In this document: positions 20,483-32,728 of the stretch, piece by piece
How positions within the stretch are numbered: the first letter of the stretch is position 1
Layout: each line of letters begins with the position of its first letter
NCBI GenBank assembly: GCA_037783545.1
Contig: JBBELK010000096.1
Location: forward strand, 2,418,001 to 2,482,000
Length of the DNA stretch: 64,000 nt
Reading direction: 5' to 3'
Origin: Henricia sp. BOLD:AAB3569
Taxonomy: Eukaryota > Echinodermata > Asteroidea > Spinulosida > Echinasteridae
The notes under the pieces: generated by a model
The model's database searches: none
Seen by the model: the letters and a program-made list of their open reading frames with translations, nothing else
What the model was told of the DNA's origin: nothing
Program-made: the position numbers and the translations under genes

Positions 20483-23043
20483 ATGCAAAATTTGAAGTTC
20501 GTCGGAAAATTTCTTGACTAGCAAATTTGCCGAAGTTTGGAGCACACTTTCACCAAATTCCCGTCCCAAACAAAACTGAGCATGCGCACGAGTCAGGAGT
20601 ACACGGACAGCCACGGTCTGCAGAGCAGGCAGGAAGCCCGAGCCCAGTTTTCCCTAAACTCTGAAATTTCTCGGCCATTTCCCGGCGAAAGTCTGTCAAT
20701 TTTTCAGGACAAGTGCGGAATATAGACTGTTTGGAGCATGCAAAATTTGAAGTTCGTCGGAAAATTTCTTCACTTCCAAATTTGCCGACGTTTGGACCAC
20801 ACTTTGACCAAATTCCCGTCCCAAACAAGACTGAGCATGCGCACGAGTCAGGAGTACACGGACAGCCACGGTCTGCAGAGCAGGCAGGAAGCCCGAGCCC
20901 AGTTTTCCCTAAACTCTGAAATTTCTCGGCCATTTCCCTGCGAAAGTCTGTCAATTTTTCAGGACAAGTGCGGAATATGGACTGTTTGGAGCATGCACAA
21001 TTTGAAGTTCGTCGGAAAATTTCTTGACTTGCAAATTTGCCGACGTTTGGACCACACTTTGACAAAATTCCTGTCCCAAACAAGACTGAGCATGCGCACG
21101 AGTCAGGAGTACACGGACAGCCACGGTCTGCAGAGCAGGCAGGCAGCCCGAGGCTAGTTTTCCCTAAACTCTGAAATTTCTCGGCCATTTCCCGGCGAAA
21201 GTCTGTCAATTTTTCAGGACAAGTGCGGAATATAGACTGTTTGGAGCATGCAACATTTGAAGTTCGTCGCAAAATTTCTTGACTTCCAAATTTGCCGACG
21301 TTTGGACAACACTTTGACCAAATTCCCGTCCCAAACAAGACTGAGCATGCGCACGAGTGATCAGGAGTACACGGACAGCCACGGTCCGCAGAGCAGGCAA
21401 GAAGCCCGAGCCCAGTTTTCCCTAAACTCTGAAATTTCTCGGCCTTTTGCCGGCGAAAGTCTGTCAATTTTTCAGGACAAGTGCGGAATATAGACTGTTT
21501 GGAGCATGCAAAATTTGAAGTTCGTCGGAAAATTTCTTGACTAGCAAATTTGCCGAAGTTTGGAGCACACTTTCACCAAATTCCCGTCCCAAACAAAACT
21601 GAGCATGCGCACGAGTCAGGAGTACACGGACAGCCACGGTCTGCAGAGCAGGCAGGAAGCCCGAGCCCAGTTTTCCCTAAACTCTGAAATTTCTCGGCCA
21701 TTTCCCGGCGAAAGTCTGTAAATTTTTCAGGACAAGTGCGGAATATAGACTGTTTGGAACATGCAAAATTTGAAGTTCGTCGGAAAATTTCTTGACTTCC
21801 AAATTTGCCGACGTTTGGACCACACTTTGACCAAATTCCCGTCCCAAACAAGACTGAGCATGCGCACGAGTGATCAGGAGTACACGGACAGCCACGGTCT
21901 GCAGAGCAGGCAGGAAGCCCGAGCCCAGTTTTCCCTAAACTCTGAAATTTCTCGGCCATTTCCCGGCGAAAGTCTGTCAATTTTTCAGGACAAGTGCGGA
22001 ATATAGAGTGTTTGGAGCATGCAAAATTTGAAGTTCGTCGGAAAATTTCTTGACTTGCAAATTTGCAGACGTTTGGACCACACTTTGACCAAATTCCCGT
22101 CCCAAACAAGACTGAGCATGCGCACGAGTCAGGAGTACACGGACAGCCACGGTCTGCAGAACAGGCAGGAAGCCCGAGCCCAGTTTTCCCTAAACTCCGA
22201 AATTTCTTGGCCATTTCCCGGCGAAAGTCTGTCAATTTTTCAGGACAAGTGCGGAATATAGACTGTTTGGAGCATGCCAAATTTGAAGTTCGTCGGAAAA
22301 TTTCTTGACTTGCAAATTTGCCGACGTTTGGACCACACTTTGACCAAATTCCCGTCCCAAACAAGACTGAGCATGCGCACGAGTCAGGAGTACACGGACA
22401 GCCACGGTCTGCAGAGCAGGCAGGAAGCCCGAGCCCAGTTTTCCCTAAACTCTGAAATTTCTCGGCCATTTCCAGGCGAAAGTCTGTCAATTTTTCAGGA
22501 CAAGTGCGGAATATATAGACTGTTTGGAGTATGCAAAATTTGAAGTTCGTCGGAAAATTTCTTGACTTGCAAATTTGCCGACGTTTGGACCACACTTTGA
22601 CCAAATTCCCGTCCCAAACAAGACTGAGCATGCGCACGAGTCAGGAGTACACGGACAGCCACGGTCTGCAGAGCAGGCAGGAAGCCCGAGCCCAGTTTTC
22701 CCTAAACTCTGAAATTTCTCGGCCATTTCCAGGCGAAAGTCTGTAAATTTTTCAGGACAAGTGCGGAGGAATATGGACTGTTTGGAGCATGCACAATTTG
22801 AAGTTCGTCGGAAAATTTCTTGACTTGCAAATTTGCCGACGTTTGGACCACACTTTGACCAAATTCCCGTCCCAAACAAGACTGAGCATGCGCACGAGTC
22901 AGGAGTACACGGACAGCCACGGTCTGCAGAGCAGGCAGGAAGCCCGAGCCCAGTTTTCCCTAAACTCTGAAATTTCTCGGCCATTTCCCGGCGAAAGTCT
23001 GTCAATTTTTCAGGACAAGTGCGGAATATAGACTGTTTGGAGC
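20483..23043 (+). repeat. Ten-monomer segment duplicated from 5270-7830, copy 2
   Basis: Monomers start at 20483, 20738, 20993, 21248, 21506, 21761, 22019, 22274, 22531 and 22789. Order, lengths and private marks repeat 5270-7830. Differences I noticed are GTAAATTTTT near 21718 where copy 1 has GTCAATTTTT, and TTCTTGG for TTCTCGG near 22205. This is the clearest long-range duplication inside the left domain. It shows that HOR segments have moved or been copied over about 15 kb, not only to the next position. Confidence 0.9.
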
Positions 23044-23303
23044 ATGCAAAATTTGAAGTTCGTCGGAAAATTTATTGACTTCCAAATTTGCCGACGTTTG
23101 TACCACACTTTGACCAAATTCCCGTCCCAAACAAGACTGAGCATGCGCACGAGTGATCAGGAGTACACGGACAGCCACGGTCCGCAGAGCAGGCAAGAAG
23201 CCCGAGCCCAGTTTTCCCTAAACTCTGAAATTTCTCGGCCATTTCCTGGCGAAAGTCTGTCAATTTTTCAGGACAAGTGCGGAATATATAGACTGTTTGG
23301 AGT
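23044..23303 (+). repeat. 260-bp fusion monomer replacing an expected copy
   Basis: At the matching place in the 5270-9062 segment (7831) there is an AAAATTGACGACG copy. Here the left part is TTTATTGAC, TTTGTACCAC, GAT and TCCGCAG, as at 958 and 1987. The right end has CCTGGCG and AATATATAG, followed by a 27-bp-deletion copy, as after 2245. It looks like 1987 fused to 2245 with loss of one monomer length. The 260-bp size is the sum of the +GAT and +TA marks. Confidence 0.85.
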
Positions 23304-24277
23304 ATGCAAAATTTGAAGTTCGTCGGACGTTTGGACCACACTTTGACCAAATTCCCGTCCCAAACAAGACTGAGCATGCGCACGAGTCAGGAGTACACGG
23401 ACAGCCACGGTCTGCAGAGCAGGCAGGAAGCCCGAGCCCAGTTTTCCCTAAACTCTGAAATTTCTCGGCCATTTCCCGGCGAAAGTCTGTCAATTTTACA
23501 GGACAAGTGCGGAATATAGACTGTTTGGAGCATGCAAAATTTGAAGTTCGTCGGAAAATTTCTTGACTTCCAAATTTGACGACGTTTGGACCACACTTTG
23601 ACCAAATTCCCGTCCCAAACAAGACTGAGCATGCGCACGAGTGATCAGGAGTACAAGGACAGCCACGGTCTGCAGAGCAGGCAGGAAGCCCGAGCCCAGT
23701 TTTCCCTAAACTCTGAAATTTCTCGGCCATTTCCCGGCGAAAGTCTGTCAATTTTTCAGGACAAGTGCGGAATATAGACTGTTTGGAGTATGCAAAATTT
23801 GAAGTTCGTCGGAAAATTTCTTGACTTCCAAATTTGCCGACGTTTGGACCACACTTTGACCAAATTCCCGTCCCAAACAAGACTGAGCATGCGCACGAGT
23901 CAGGAGTACACGGACAGCCACGGTCTGCAGAGCAGGCAGGAAGCCCGAGCCCAGTTTTCCCTAAACTCTGAAATTTCTCGGCCATTTCCAGGCGAAAGTC
24001 TGCCAATTTTTCAGGACAAGTGCGGAATATATAGACTGTTTGGAGTATGCAAAATTTGAAGTTCGTCGGACGTTTGGACCACACTTTGACCAAATTCCCG
24101 TCCCAAACAAGACTGAGCATGCGCACGAGTCAGGAGTACACGGACAGCCACGGTCTGCAGAGCAGGCAGGAAGCCCGAGCCCAGTTTTCCCTAAACTCTG
24201 AAATTTCTCGGCCATTTCCAGGCGAAAGTCTGTCAATTTTTCAGGACAAGTGCGGAGGAATATGGACTGTTTGGAGC
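23304..24277 (+). repeat. Short module matching 8089-9062
   Basis: Monomers start at 23304 (27-bp deletion, TTTTACAGG), 23532 (AATTTGACGACG, ACAAGG), 23790 (GTATGC, +TA, private GTCTGCCAAT) and 24047 (27-bp deletion, GGAGG). Lengths are 228, 258, 257 and 231 bp. Order and marks follow 8089-9062 and 10859-11832, and also 2502-3475. Confidence 0.9.
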
Positions 24278-26839
24278 ATGCACAATTTGAAGTTCGTCGG
24301 AAAATTTCTTGACTTGCAAATTTGCCGACGTTTGGACCACACTTTGACCAAATTCCCGTCCCAAACAAGACTGAGCATGCGCACGAGTCAGGAGTACACG
24401 GACAGCCACGGTCTGCAGAGCAGGCAGGAAGCCCGAGCTCAGTTTTCCCTAAACTCTAAAATTTCTCGGCCATTTCCCGGCGAAAGTCTGTCAATTTTTC
24501 AGGACAAGTGCGGAATATAGACTGTTTGGAGCATGCAAAATTTGAAGTTCGTCGGAAAATTTCTTGACTTCCAAAATTGACGACGTTTGGACCACACTTT
24601 GACCAAATTTCCGTCCCAAACAAGACTGAGCATGCGCACGAGTGATCAGGAGTACAAGGACAGCCACGATGTGCAGAGCAGGCAGGAAGCCCGAGCCCAG
24701 TTTTCCCTAAACTCTGAAATTTCTCTGCCATTTCCCGGCGAAAGTCTGTCAATTTTTCAGGACAAGTGCGGAATATAGACTGTTTGGAGTATGCAAAATT
24801 TGAAGTTCGTCGGAAAATTTCTTGACTTCCAAATTTGCCGACGTTTGGACCACACTTTGACCAAATTCCCGTCCCAAACAAGACTGAGCATGCGCACGAG
24901 TCAGGAGTACACGGACAGCCACGGTCTGCAGAGCAGGCAGGAAGCCCGAGCCCAGTTTTCCCTAAACTCTGAAATTTCTCGGCCATTTCCCGGCGAAAGT
25001 CTGTCAATTTTTCAGGACAAGTGCGGAATATAGACTGTTTGGAGTATGCAAAATTTGAAGTTCGTCGGAAAATTTCTTGCCTTGCAAATTTGCCGACGTT
25101 TGGACCACACTTTGACCAAATTCCCGTCCCAAACAAGACTGAGCATGCGCACGAGTCAGGAGTACACGGACAGCCACGGTCTGCAGAGCAGGCAGGAAGC
25201 CCGAGCCCAGTTTTCCCTAAACTCTGAAATTTCTCGGCCATTTCCAGGCGAAAGTCTGTCAATTTTTCAGGACAAGTGCGGAATATAGACTGTTTGGAGC
25301 ATGCAAAATTTGAAGTTCGTCGGAAAATTTCTTGACTTCCAAAATTGACGACGTTTGGACCACACTTTGACCAAATTCCCGTCCCAAACAAGACTGAGCA
25401 TGCGCACGAGTCAGGAGTACACGGACAGCCACGGTCTGCAGAGCAGGCAGGAAGCCCGAGCCCAGTTTTCCCTAAACTCTAAAATTTCTCGGCCATTTCC
25501 CGGCGAAAGTCTGTCAATTTTTCAGGACAAGTGCGGAATATAGACTGTTTGGAGCATGCAAAATTTGAAGTTCGTCGGAAAATTTCTTGACTTCCAAAAT
25601 TGACGACGTTTGGACCACACTTTGACCAAATTTCCGTCCCAAACAAGACTGAGCATGCGCACGAGTGATCAGGAGTACAAGGACAGCCACGATGTGCAGA
25701 GCAGGCAGGAAGCCCGAGCCCAGTTTTCCCTAAACTCTGAAATTTCTCTGCCATTTCCCGGCGAAAGTCTGTCAATTTTTCAGGACAAGTGCGGAATATA
25801 GACTGTTTGGAGTATGCAAAATTTGAAGTTCGTCGGAAAATTTCTTGACTTCCAAATTTGCCGACGTTTGGACCACACTTTGACCAAATTCCCGTCCCAA
25901 ACAAGACTGAGCATGCGCACGAGTCAGGAGTACACGGACAGCCACGGTCTGCAGAGCAGGCAGGAAGCCCGAGCCCAGTTTTCCCTAAACTCTGAAATTT
26001 CTCGGCCATTTCCCGGCGAAAGTCTGTCAATTTTTCAGGACAAGTGCGGAATATAGACTGTTTGGAGTATGCAAAATTTGAAGTTCGTCGGAAAATTTCT
26101 TGACTTGCAAATTTGCCGACGTTTGGACCACACTTTGACCAAATTCCCGTCCCAAACAAGACTGAGCATGCGCACGAGTCAGGAGTACACGGACAGCCAC
26201 GGTCTGCAGAGCAGGCAGGAAGCCCGAGCCCAGTTTTCCCTAAACTCTGAAATTTCTCGGCCATTTCCCGGCGAAAGTCTGTCAATTTTTCAGGACAAGT
26301 GCGGAATATAGACTGTTTGGAGCATGCAAAATTTGAAGTTCGTCGGAAAATTTCTTGACTTCCAAAATTGACGACGTTTGGACCACACTTTGACCAAATT
26401 CCCGTCCCAAACAAGACTGAGCATGCGCACGAGTGATCAGGAGTACAAGGACAGCCACGGTCTGCAGAGCAGGCAGGAAGCCCGAGCCCAGTTTTCCCTA
26501 AACTCTGAAATTTCTCTGCCATTTCCCGGCGAAAGTCTGTCAATTTTTCAGGACAAGTGCGGAATATAGACTGTTTGGAGTATGCAAAATTTGAAGTTCG
26601 TCGGAAAATTTCTTGACTTCCAAATTTGCCGACGTTTGGACCACACTTTGACCAAATTCCCGTCCCAAACAAGACTGAGCATGCGCACGAGTCAGGAGTA
26701 CACGGACAGCCACGGTCTGCAGAGCAGGCAGGAAGCCCGAGCCCAGTTTTCCCTAAACTCTGAAATTTCTCGGCCATTTCCAGGCGAAAGTCTGTCAATT
26801 TTTCAGGACAAGTGCGGAGGAATATGGACTGTTTGGAGC
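24278..26839 (+). repeat. 2,562-bp decamer HOR, copy 1
   Basis: Monomers start at 24278, 24533, 24791, 25046, 25301, 25556, 25814, 26069, 26324 and 26582. The first carries GAGCTCAG and CTCTAAAAT. Those at 24533 and 25556 carry CACGATGTGCAG, which destroys the PstI site. Inside, 24533-25555 and 25556-26578 form a 1,023-bp tetramer repeat (258+255+255+255, with a GAT in the last copy). The monomer at 25046 has a private TTGCCTTGC. The last ends GGAGGAATATGG. Confidence 0.93.
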
Positions 26840-29143
26840 ATGCACAATTTGAAGTTCGTCGGAAAATTTCTTGACTTGCAAATTTGCCGACGTTTGGACC
26901 ACACTTTGACCAAATTCCCGTCCCAAACAAGACTGAGCATGCGCACGAGTCAGGAGTACACGGACAGCCACGGTCTGCAGAGCAGGCAGGAAGCCCGAGC
27001 TCAGTTTTCCCTAAACTCTAAAATTTCTCGGCCATTTCCCGGCGAAAGTCTGTCAATTTTTCAGGACAAGTGCGGAATATAGACTGTTTGGAGCATGCAA
27101 AATTTGAAGTTCGTCGGAAAATTTCTTGACTTCCAAAATTGACGACGTTTGGACCACACTTTGACCAAATTTCCGTCCCAAACAAGACTGAGCATGCGCA
27201 CGAGTGATCAGGAGTACAAGGACAGCCACGATGTGCAGAGCAGGCAGGAAGCCCGAGCCCAGTTTTCCCTAAACTCTGAAATTTCTCTGCCATTTCCCGG
27301 CGAAAGTCTGTCAATTTTTCAGGACAAGTGCGGAATATAGACTGTTTGGAGTATGCAAAATTTGAAGTTCGTCGGAAAATTTCTTGACTTCCAAATTTGC
27401 CGACGTTTGGACCACACTTTGACCAAATTCCCGTCCCAAACAAGACTGAGCATGCGCACGAGTCAGGAGTACACGGACAGCCACGGTCTGCAGAGCAGGC
27501 AGGAAGCCCGAGCCCAGTTTTCCCTAAACTCTGAAATTTCTCGGCCATTTCCCGGCGAAAGTCTGTCAATTTTTCAGGACAAGTGCGGAATATAGACTGT
27601 TTGGAGTATGCAAAATTTGAAGTTCGTCGGAAAATTTCTTGACTTGCAAATTTGCCGACGTTTGGACCACACTTTGACCAAATTCCCGTCCCAAACAAGA
27701 CTGAGCATGCGCACGAGTCAGGAGTACACGGACAGCCACGGTCTGCAGAGCAGGCAGGAAGCCCGAGCCCAGTTTTCCCTAAACTCTGAAATTTCTCGGC
27801 CATTTCCAGGCGAAAGTCTGTCAATTTTTCAGGACAAGTGCGGAATATAGACTGTTTGGAGCATGCAAAATTTGAAGTTCGTCGGAAAATTTCTTGACTT
27901 CCAAAATTGACGACGTTTGGACCACACTTTGACCAAATTCCCGTCCCAAACAAGACTGAGCATGCGCACGAGTCAGGAGTACACGGACAGCCACGGTCTG
28001 CAGAGCAGGCAGGAAGCCCGAGCCCAGTTTTCCCTAAACTCTAAAATTTCTCGGCCATTTCCCGGCGAAAGTCTGTCAATTTTTCAGGACAAGTGCGGAA
28101 TATAGACTGTTTGGAGCATGCAAAATTTGAAGTTCGTCGGAAAATTTCTTGACTTCCAAAATTGACGACGTTTGGACCACACTTTGACCAAATTTCCGTC
28201 CCAAACAAGACTGAGCATGCGCACGAGTGATCAGGAGTACAAGGACAGCCACGATGTGCAGAGCAGGCAGGAAGCCCGAGCCCAGTTTTCCCTAAACTCT
28301 GAAATTTCTCTGCCATTTCCCGGCGAAAGTCTGTCAATTTTTCAGGACAAGTGCGGAATATAGACTGTTTGGAGTATGCAAAATTTGAAGTTCGTCGGAA
28401 AATTTCTTGACTTCCAAATTTGCCGACGTTTGGACCACACTTTGACCAAATTCCCGTCCCAAACAAGACTGAGCATGCGCACGAGTCAGGAGTACACGGA
28501 CAGCCACGGTCTGCAGAGCAGGCAGGAAGCCCGAGCCCAGTTTTCCCTAAACTCTGAAATTTCTCGGCCATTTCCCGGCGAAAGTCTGTCAATTTTTCAG
28601 GACAAGTGCGGAATATAGACTGTTTGGAGTATGCAAAATTTGAAGTTCGTCGGAAAATTTCTTGACTTGCAAATTTGCCGACGTTTGGACCACACTTTGA
28701 CCAAATTCCCGTCCCAAACAAGACTGAGCATGCGCACGAGTCAGGAGTACACGGACAGCCACGGTCTGCAGAGCAGGCAGGAAGCCCGAGCCCAGTTTTC
28801 CCTAAACTCTGAAATTTCTCGGCCATTTCCTGGCGAAAGTCTGTCAATTTTTCAGGACAAGTGCGGAATATAGACTGTTTGGAGCATGCAAAATTTGAAG
28901 TTCGTCGGAAAATTTCTTGACTTCCAAAATTGACGACGTTTGGACCACACTTTGACCAAATTCCCGTCCCAAACAAGACTGAGCATGCGCACGAGTGATC
29001 AGGAGTACAAGGACAGCCACGGTCTGCAGAGCAGGCAGGAAGCCCGAGCCCAGTTTTCCCTAAACTCTGAAATTTCTCTGCCATTTCCCGGCGAAAGTCT
29101 GTCAATTTTTCAGGACAAGTGCGGAATATAGACTGTTTGGAGT
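26840..29143 (+). repeat. 2,562-bp decamer HOR, copy 2 (nine of ten monomers)
   Basis: Monomers start at 26840, 27095, 27353, 27608, 27863, 28118, 28376, 28631 and 28886. GAGCTCAG recurs at the first, and CACGATGTGCAG at 27095 and 28118. I noticed TTGACTTGC here for TTGCCTTGC in copy 1, and CCTGGCG for CCCGGCG near 28829. The tenth position (29144) is a plain 255-bp copy with CCGGGCG and no GGAGG, so the match ends inside it. Confidence 0.92.
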
Positions 29144-30166
29144 ATGCAAAATTTGAAGTTCGTCGGAAAATTTCTTGACTTCCAAATTTGCCGACGTTTG
29201 GACCACACTTTGACCAAATTCCCGTCCCAAACAAGACTGAGCATGCGCACGAGTCAGGAGTACACGGACAGCCACGGTCTGCAGAGCAGGCAGGAAGCCC
29301 GAGCCCAGTTTTCCCTAAACTCTGAAATTTCTCGGCCATTTCCGGGCGAAAGTCTGTCAATTTTTCAGGACAAGTGCGGAATATAGACTGTTTGGAGCAT
29401 GCAAAATTTGAAGTTCGTCGGAAAATTTCTTGACTTCCAAAATTGACGACGTTTGGACTACACTTTGACCAAATTCCCGTCCCAAACAAGACTGAGCATG
29501 CGCACGAGTCAGGAGTACACGGACAGCCACGGTCTGCAGAGCAGGCAGGAAGCCCGAGCCCAGTTTTCCCTAAACTCTGAAATTTCTCGGCCATTTCCGG
29601 GCGAAAGTCTGTCAATTTTTCAGGACAAGTGCGGAATATAGACTGTTTGGAGCATGCAAAATTTGAAGTTCGTCGGAAAATTTCTTGACTTCCAAAATTG
29701 ACGACGTTTGGACCACACTTTGACCAAATTCCCGTCCCAAACAAGACTGAGCATGCGCACGAGTGATCAGGAGTACAAGGACAGCCACGGTCTGCAGAGC
29801 AGGCAGGAAGCCCGAGCCCAGTTTTCCCTAAACTCTGAAATTTCTCGGCCATTTCCCGGCGAAAGTCTGTCAATTTTTCAGGACAAGTGCGGAATATAGA
29901 CTGTTTGGAGTATGCAAAATTTGAAGTTCGTCGGAAAATTTCTTGACTTCCAAATTTGCCGACGTTTGGACCACACTTTGACCAAATTCCCGTCCCAAAC
30001 AAGACTGAGCATGCGCACGAGTCAGGAGTACACGGACAGCCACGGTCTGCAGAGCAGGCAGGAAGCCCGAGCCCAGTTTTCCCTAAACTCTGAAACTTCT
30101 CGGCCATTTCCCGGCGAAAGTCTGTCAATTTTTCAGGACAAGTGCGGAATATAGACTGTTTGGAGC
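28886..30166 (+). repeat. 1,281-bp pentamer, copy 1
   Basis: Monomers start at 28886, 29144, 29399, 29654 and 29912, with lengths 258, 255, 255, 258 and 255 bp. AAAATTGACGACG copies alternate with plain GTATGC copies. Private marks are TTTGGACTACAC at 29399 and GAAACTTCTCGG near 30090. The first monomer is shared with the end of the preceding decamer, so the two repeat levels overlap. Confidence 0.85.
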
Positions 30167-31447
30167 ATGCAAAATTTGAAGTTCGTCGGAAAATTTCTTG
30201 ACTTCCAAAATTGACGACGTTTGGACCACACTTTGACCAAATTCCCGTCCCAAACAAGACTGAGCATGCGCACGAGTGATCAGGAGTACAAGGACAGCCA
30301 CGGTCTGCAGAGCAGGCAGGAAGCCCGAGCCCAGTTTTCCCTAAACTCTGAAATTTCTCTGCCATTTCCCGGCGAAAGTCTGTCAATTTTTCAGGACAAG
30401 TGCGGAATATAGACTGTTTGGAGTATGCAAAATTTGAAGTTCGTCGGAAAATTTCTTGACTTCCAAATTTGCCGACGTTTGGACCACACTTTGACCAAAT
30501 TCCCGTCCCAAACAAGACTGAGCATGCGCACGAGTCAGGAGTACACGGACAGCCACGGTCTGCAGAGCAGGCAGGAAGCCCGAGCCCAGTTTTCCCTAAA
30601 CTCTGAAATTTCTCGGCCATTTCCCGGCGAAAGTCTGTCAATTTTTCAGGACAAGTGCGGAATATAGACTGTTTGGAGTATGCAAAATTTGAAGTTCGTC
30701 GGAAAATTTCTTGACTTCCAAATTTGCCGACGTTTGGACCACACTTTGACCAAATTCCCGTCCCAAACAAGACTGAGCATGCGCACGAGTCAGGAGTACA
30801 CGGACAGCCACGGTCTGCAGAGCAGGCAGGAAGCCCGAGCCCAGTTTTCCCTAAACTCTGAAATTTCTCGGCCATTTCCCGGCGAAAGTCTGTCAATTTT
30901 TCAGGACAAGTGCGGAATATAGACTGTTTGGAGCATGCAAAATTTGAAGTTCGTCGGAAAATTTCTTGACTTCCAAAATTGACGACGTTTGGACCACACT
31001 TTGACCAAATTCCCGTCCCAAACAAGACTGAGCATGCGCACGAGTGATCAGGAGTACAAGGACAGCCACGGTCTGCAGAGCAGGCAGGAAGCCCGAGCCC
31101 AGTTTTCCCTAAACTCTGAAATTTCTCGGCCATTTCCCGGCGAAAGTCTGTCAATTTTTCAGGACAAGTGCGGAATATAGACTGTTTGGAGTATGCAAAA
31201 TTTGAAGTTCGTCGGAAAATTTCTTGACTTCCAAATTTGCCGACGTTTGGACCACACTTTGACCAAATTCCCGTCCCAAACAAGACTGAGCATGCGCACG
31301 AGTCAGGAGTACACGGACAGCCACGGTCTGCAGAGCAGGCAGGAAGCCCGAGCCCAGTTTTCCCTAAACTCTGAAATTTCTCGGCCATTTCCCTGCGAAA
31401 GTCTGTCAATTTTTCAGGACAAGTGCGGAATATGGACTGTTTAGAGC
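30167..31447 (+). repeat. 1,281-bp pentamer, copy 2
   Basis: Monomers start at 30167, 30425, 30680, 30935 and 31193. The third is a plain CTTCC copy where copy 1 has AAAATTGACGACG. The fifth ends CCCTGCG and AATATGGACTG, and leads into GTTTAGAGCATGC, a private G-to-A. The right end therefore again joins the CCCTGCG lineage of 5525, 18695 and 20738. Confidence 0.84.
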
Positions 31448-32728
31448 ATGCACAATTTGAAGTTCGTCGGAAAATTTCTTGACTTGCAAATTTGCCGACG
31501 TTTGGACCACACTTTGACAAAATTCCTGTCCCAAACAAGACTGAGCATGCGCACGAGTCAGGAGTACACGGACAGCCACGGTCTGCAGAGCAGGCAGGCA
31601 GCCCGAGGCTAGTTTTCCCTAAACTCTGAAATTTCTCGGCCATTTCCCGGCGAAAGTCTGTCAATTTTTCAGGACAAGTGCGGAATATAGACTGTTTGGA
31701 GCATGCAAAATTTGAAGTTCGTCGGAAAATTTCTTGACTTGCAAATTTGCCGACGTTTGGACCACACTTTGACCAAATTCCCGTCCCAAACAAGACTGAG
31801 CATGCGCACGAGTCAGGAGTACACGGACAGCCACGGTCTGCAGAGCAGGCAGGAAGCCCGAGCCCAGTTTTCCCTAAACTCTTAAATTTCTCGGCCATTT
31901 CCCGGCGAAAGTCTGTCAATTTTTCAGGACAAGTGCGGAATATAGACTGTTTGGAGCATGCAACATTTGAAGTTCGTCGCAAAATTTCTTGACTTCCAAA
32001 TTTGCCGACGTTTGGACAACACTTTGACCAAATTCCCGTCCCAAACAAGACTGAGCATGCGCACGAGTGATCAGGAGTACACGGACAGCCACGGTCCGCA
32101 GAGCAGGCAAGAAGCCCGAGCCCAGTTTTCCCTAAACTCTGAAATTTCTCGGCCATTTGCCGGCGAAAGTCTGTCAATTTTTCAGGACAAGTGCGGAATA
32201 TAGACTGTTTGGAGCATGCAAAATTTGAAGTTCGTCGGAAAATTTCTTGACTAGCAAATTTGCCGAAGTTTGGAGCACACTTTCACCAAATTCCCGTCCC
32301 AAACAAAACTGAACATGCGCACGAGTCAGGAGTACACGGACAGCCACGGTCTGCAGAGCGGGCAGGAAGCCCGAGCCCAGTTTTCCCTAAACTCTGAAAT
32401 TTCTCGGCCATTTCCCGGCGAAAGTCTGTCAATTTTTCAGGACAAGTGCGGAATATAGACTGTTTGGAACATGCAAAATTTGAAGTTCGTCGGAAAATTT
32501 CTTGACTTCCAAATTTGCCGACGTTTGGACCACACTTTGACCAAATTCCCGTCCCAAACAAGACTGAGCATGCGCACGAGTGATCAGGAGTACACGGACA
32601 GCCACGGTCTGCAGAGCAGGCAGAAAGCCCGAGCCCAGTTTTCCCTAAACTCTGAAATTTCTCGGCCATTTCCCGGCGAAAGTCTGTCAATTTTTCAGGA
32701 CAAGTGCGGAATATAGAGTGTTTGGAGC
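31448..32728 (+). repeat. Five-monomer linker
   Basis: Monomers start at 31448 (ACAATTTG, AAAATTCCTG, GAGGCTAG), 31703 (CTTAAA), 31958 (CGCAAAATTT), 32216 (TAG-type, private CTGAACATGCGC and GAGCGGG) and 32471 (GAACATGC, GAT, CAGAAAGC, TAGAGTG). The run 31703-32470 repeats 16139-16906. The CAGAAAGC mark appears here for the first time; it becomes common only right of 40.4 kb. Confidence 0.87.

Larger units (their letters stand above)
28041..32177 (-). other. Longest open frame in the window, 1,378 codons; probably not a gene
   Basis: The minus strand is open for about 16 monomers here because all of them are 255 or 258 bp long, so the frame never shifts. The translation is an 85- or 86-residue repeat with about eight cysteines per unit, around PACSADRGCPC and SCACSVLFG. 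I see no recognisable domain, signal peptide or promoter, and this is not a known protein family to me. Frame-breaking indels (+2 AATATATAG, +1 GTCAAAAAAAATTA, -1 CACACTTGACC, -94 at 55222) occur elsewhere and cut the same frame. This is best read as an open frame created by monomer length. Confidence 0.15.
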
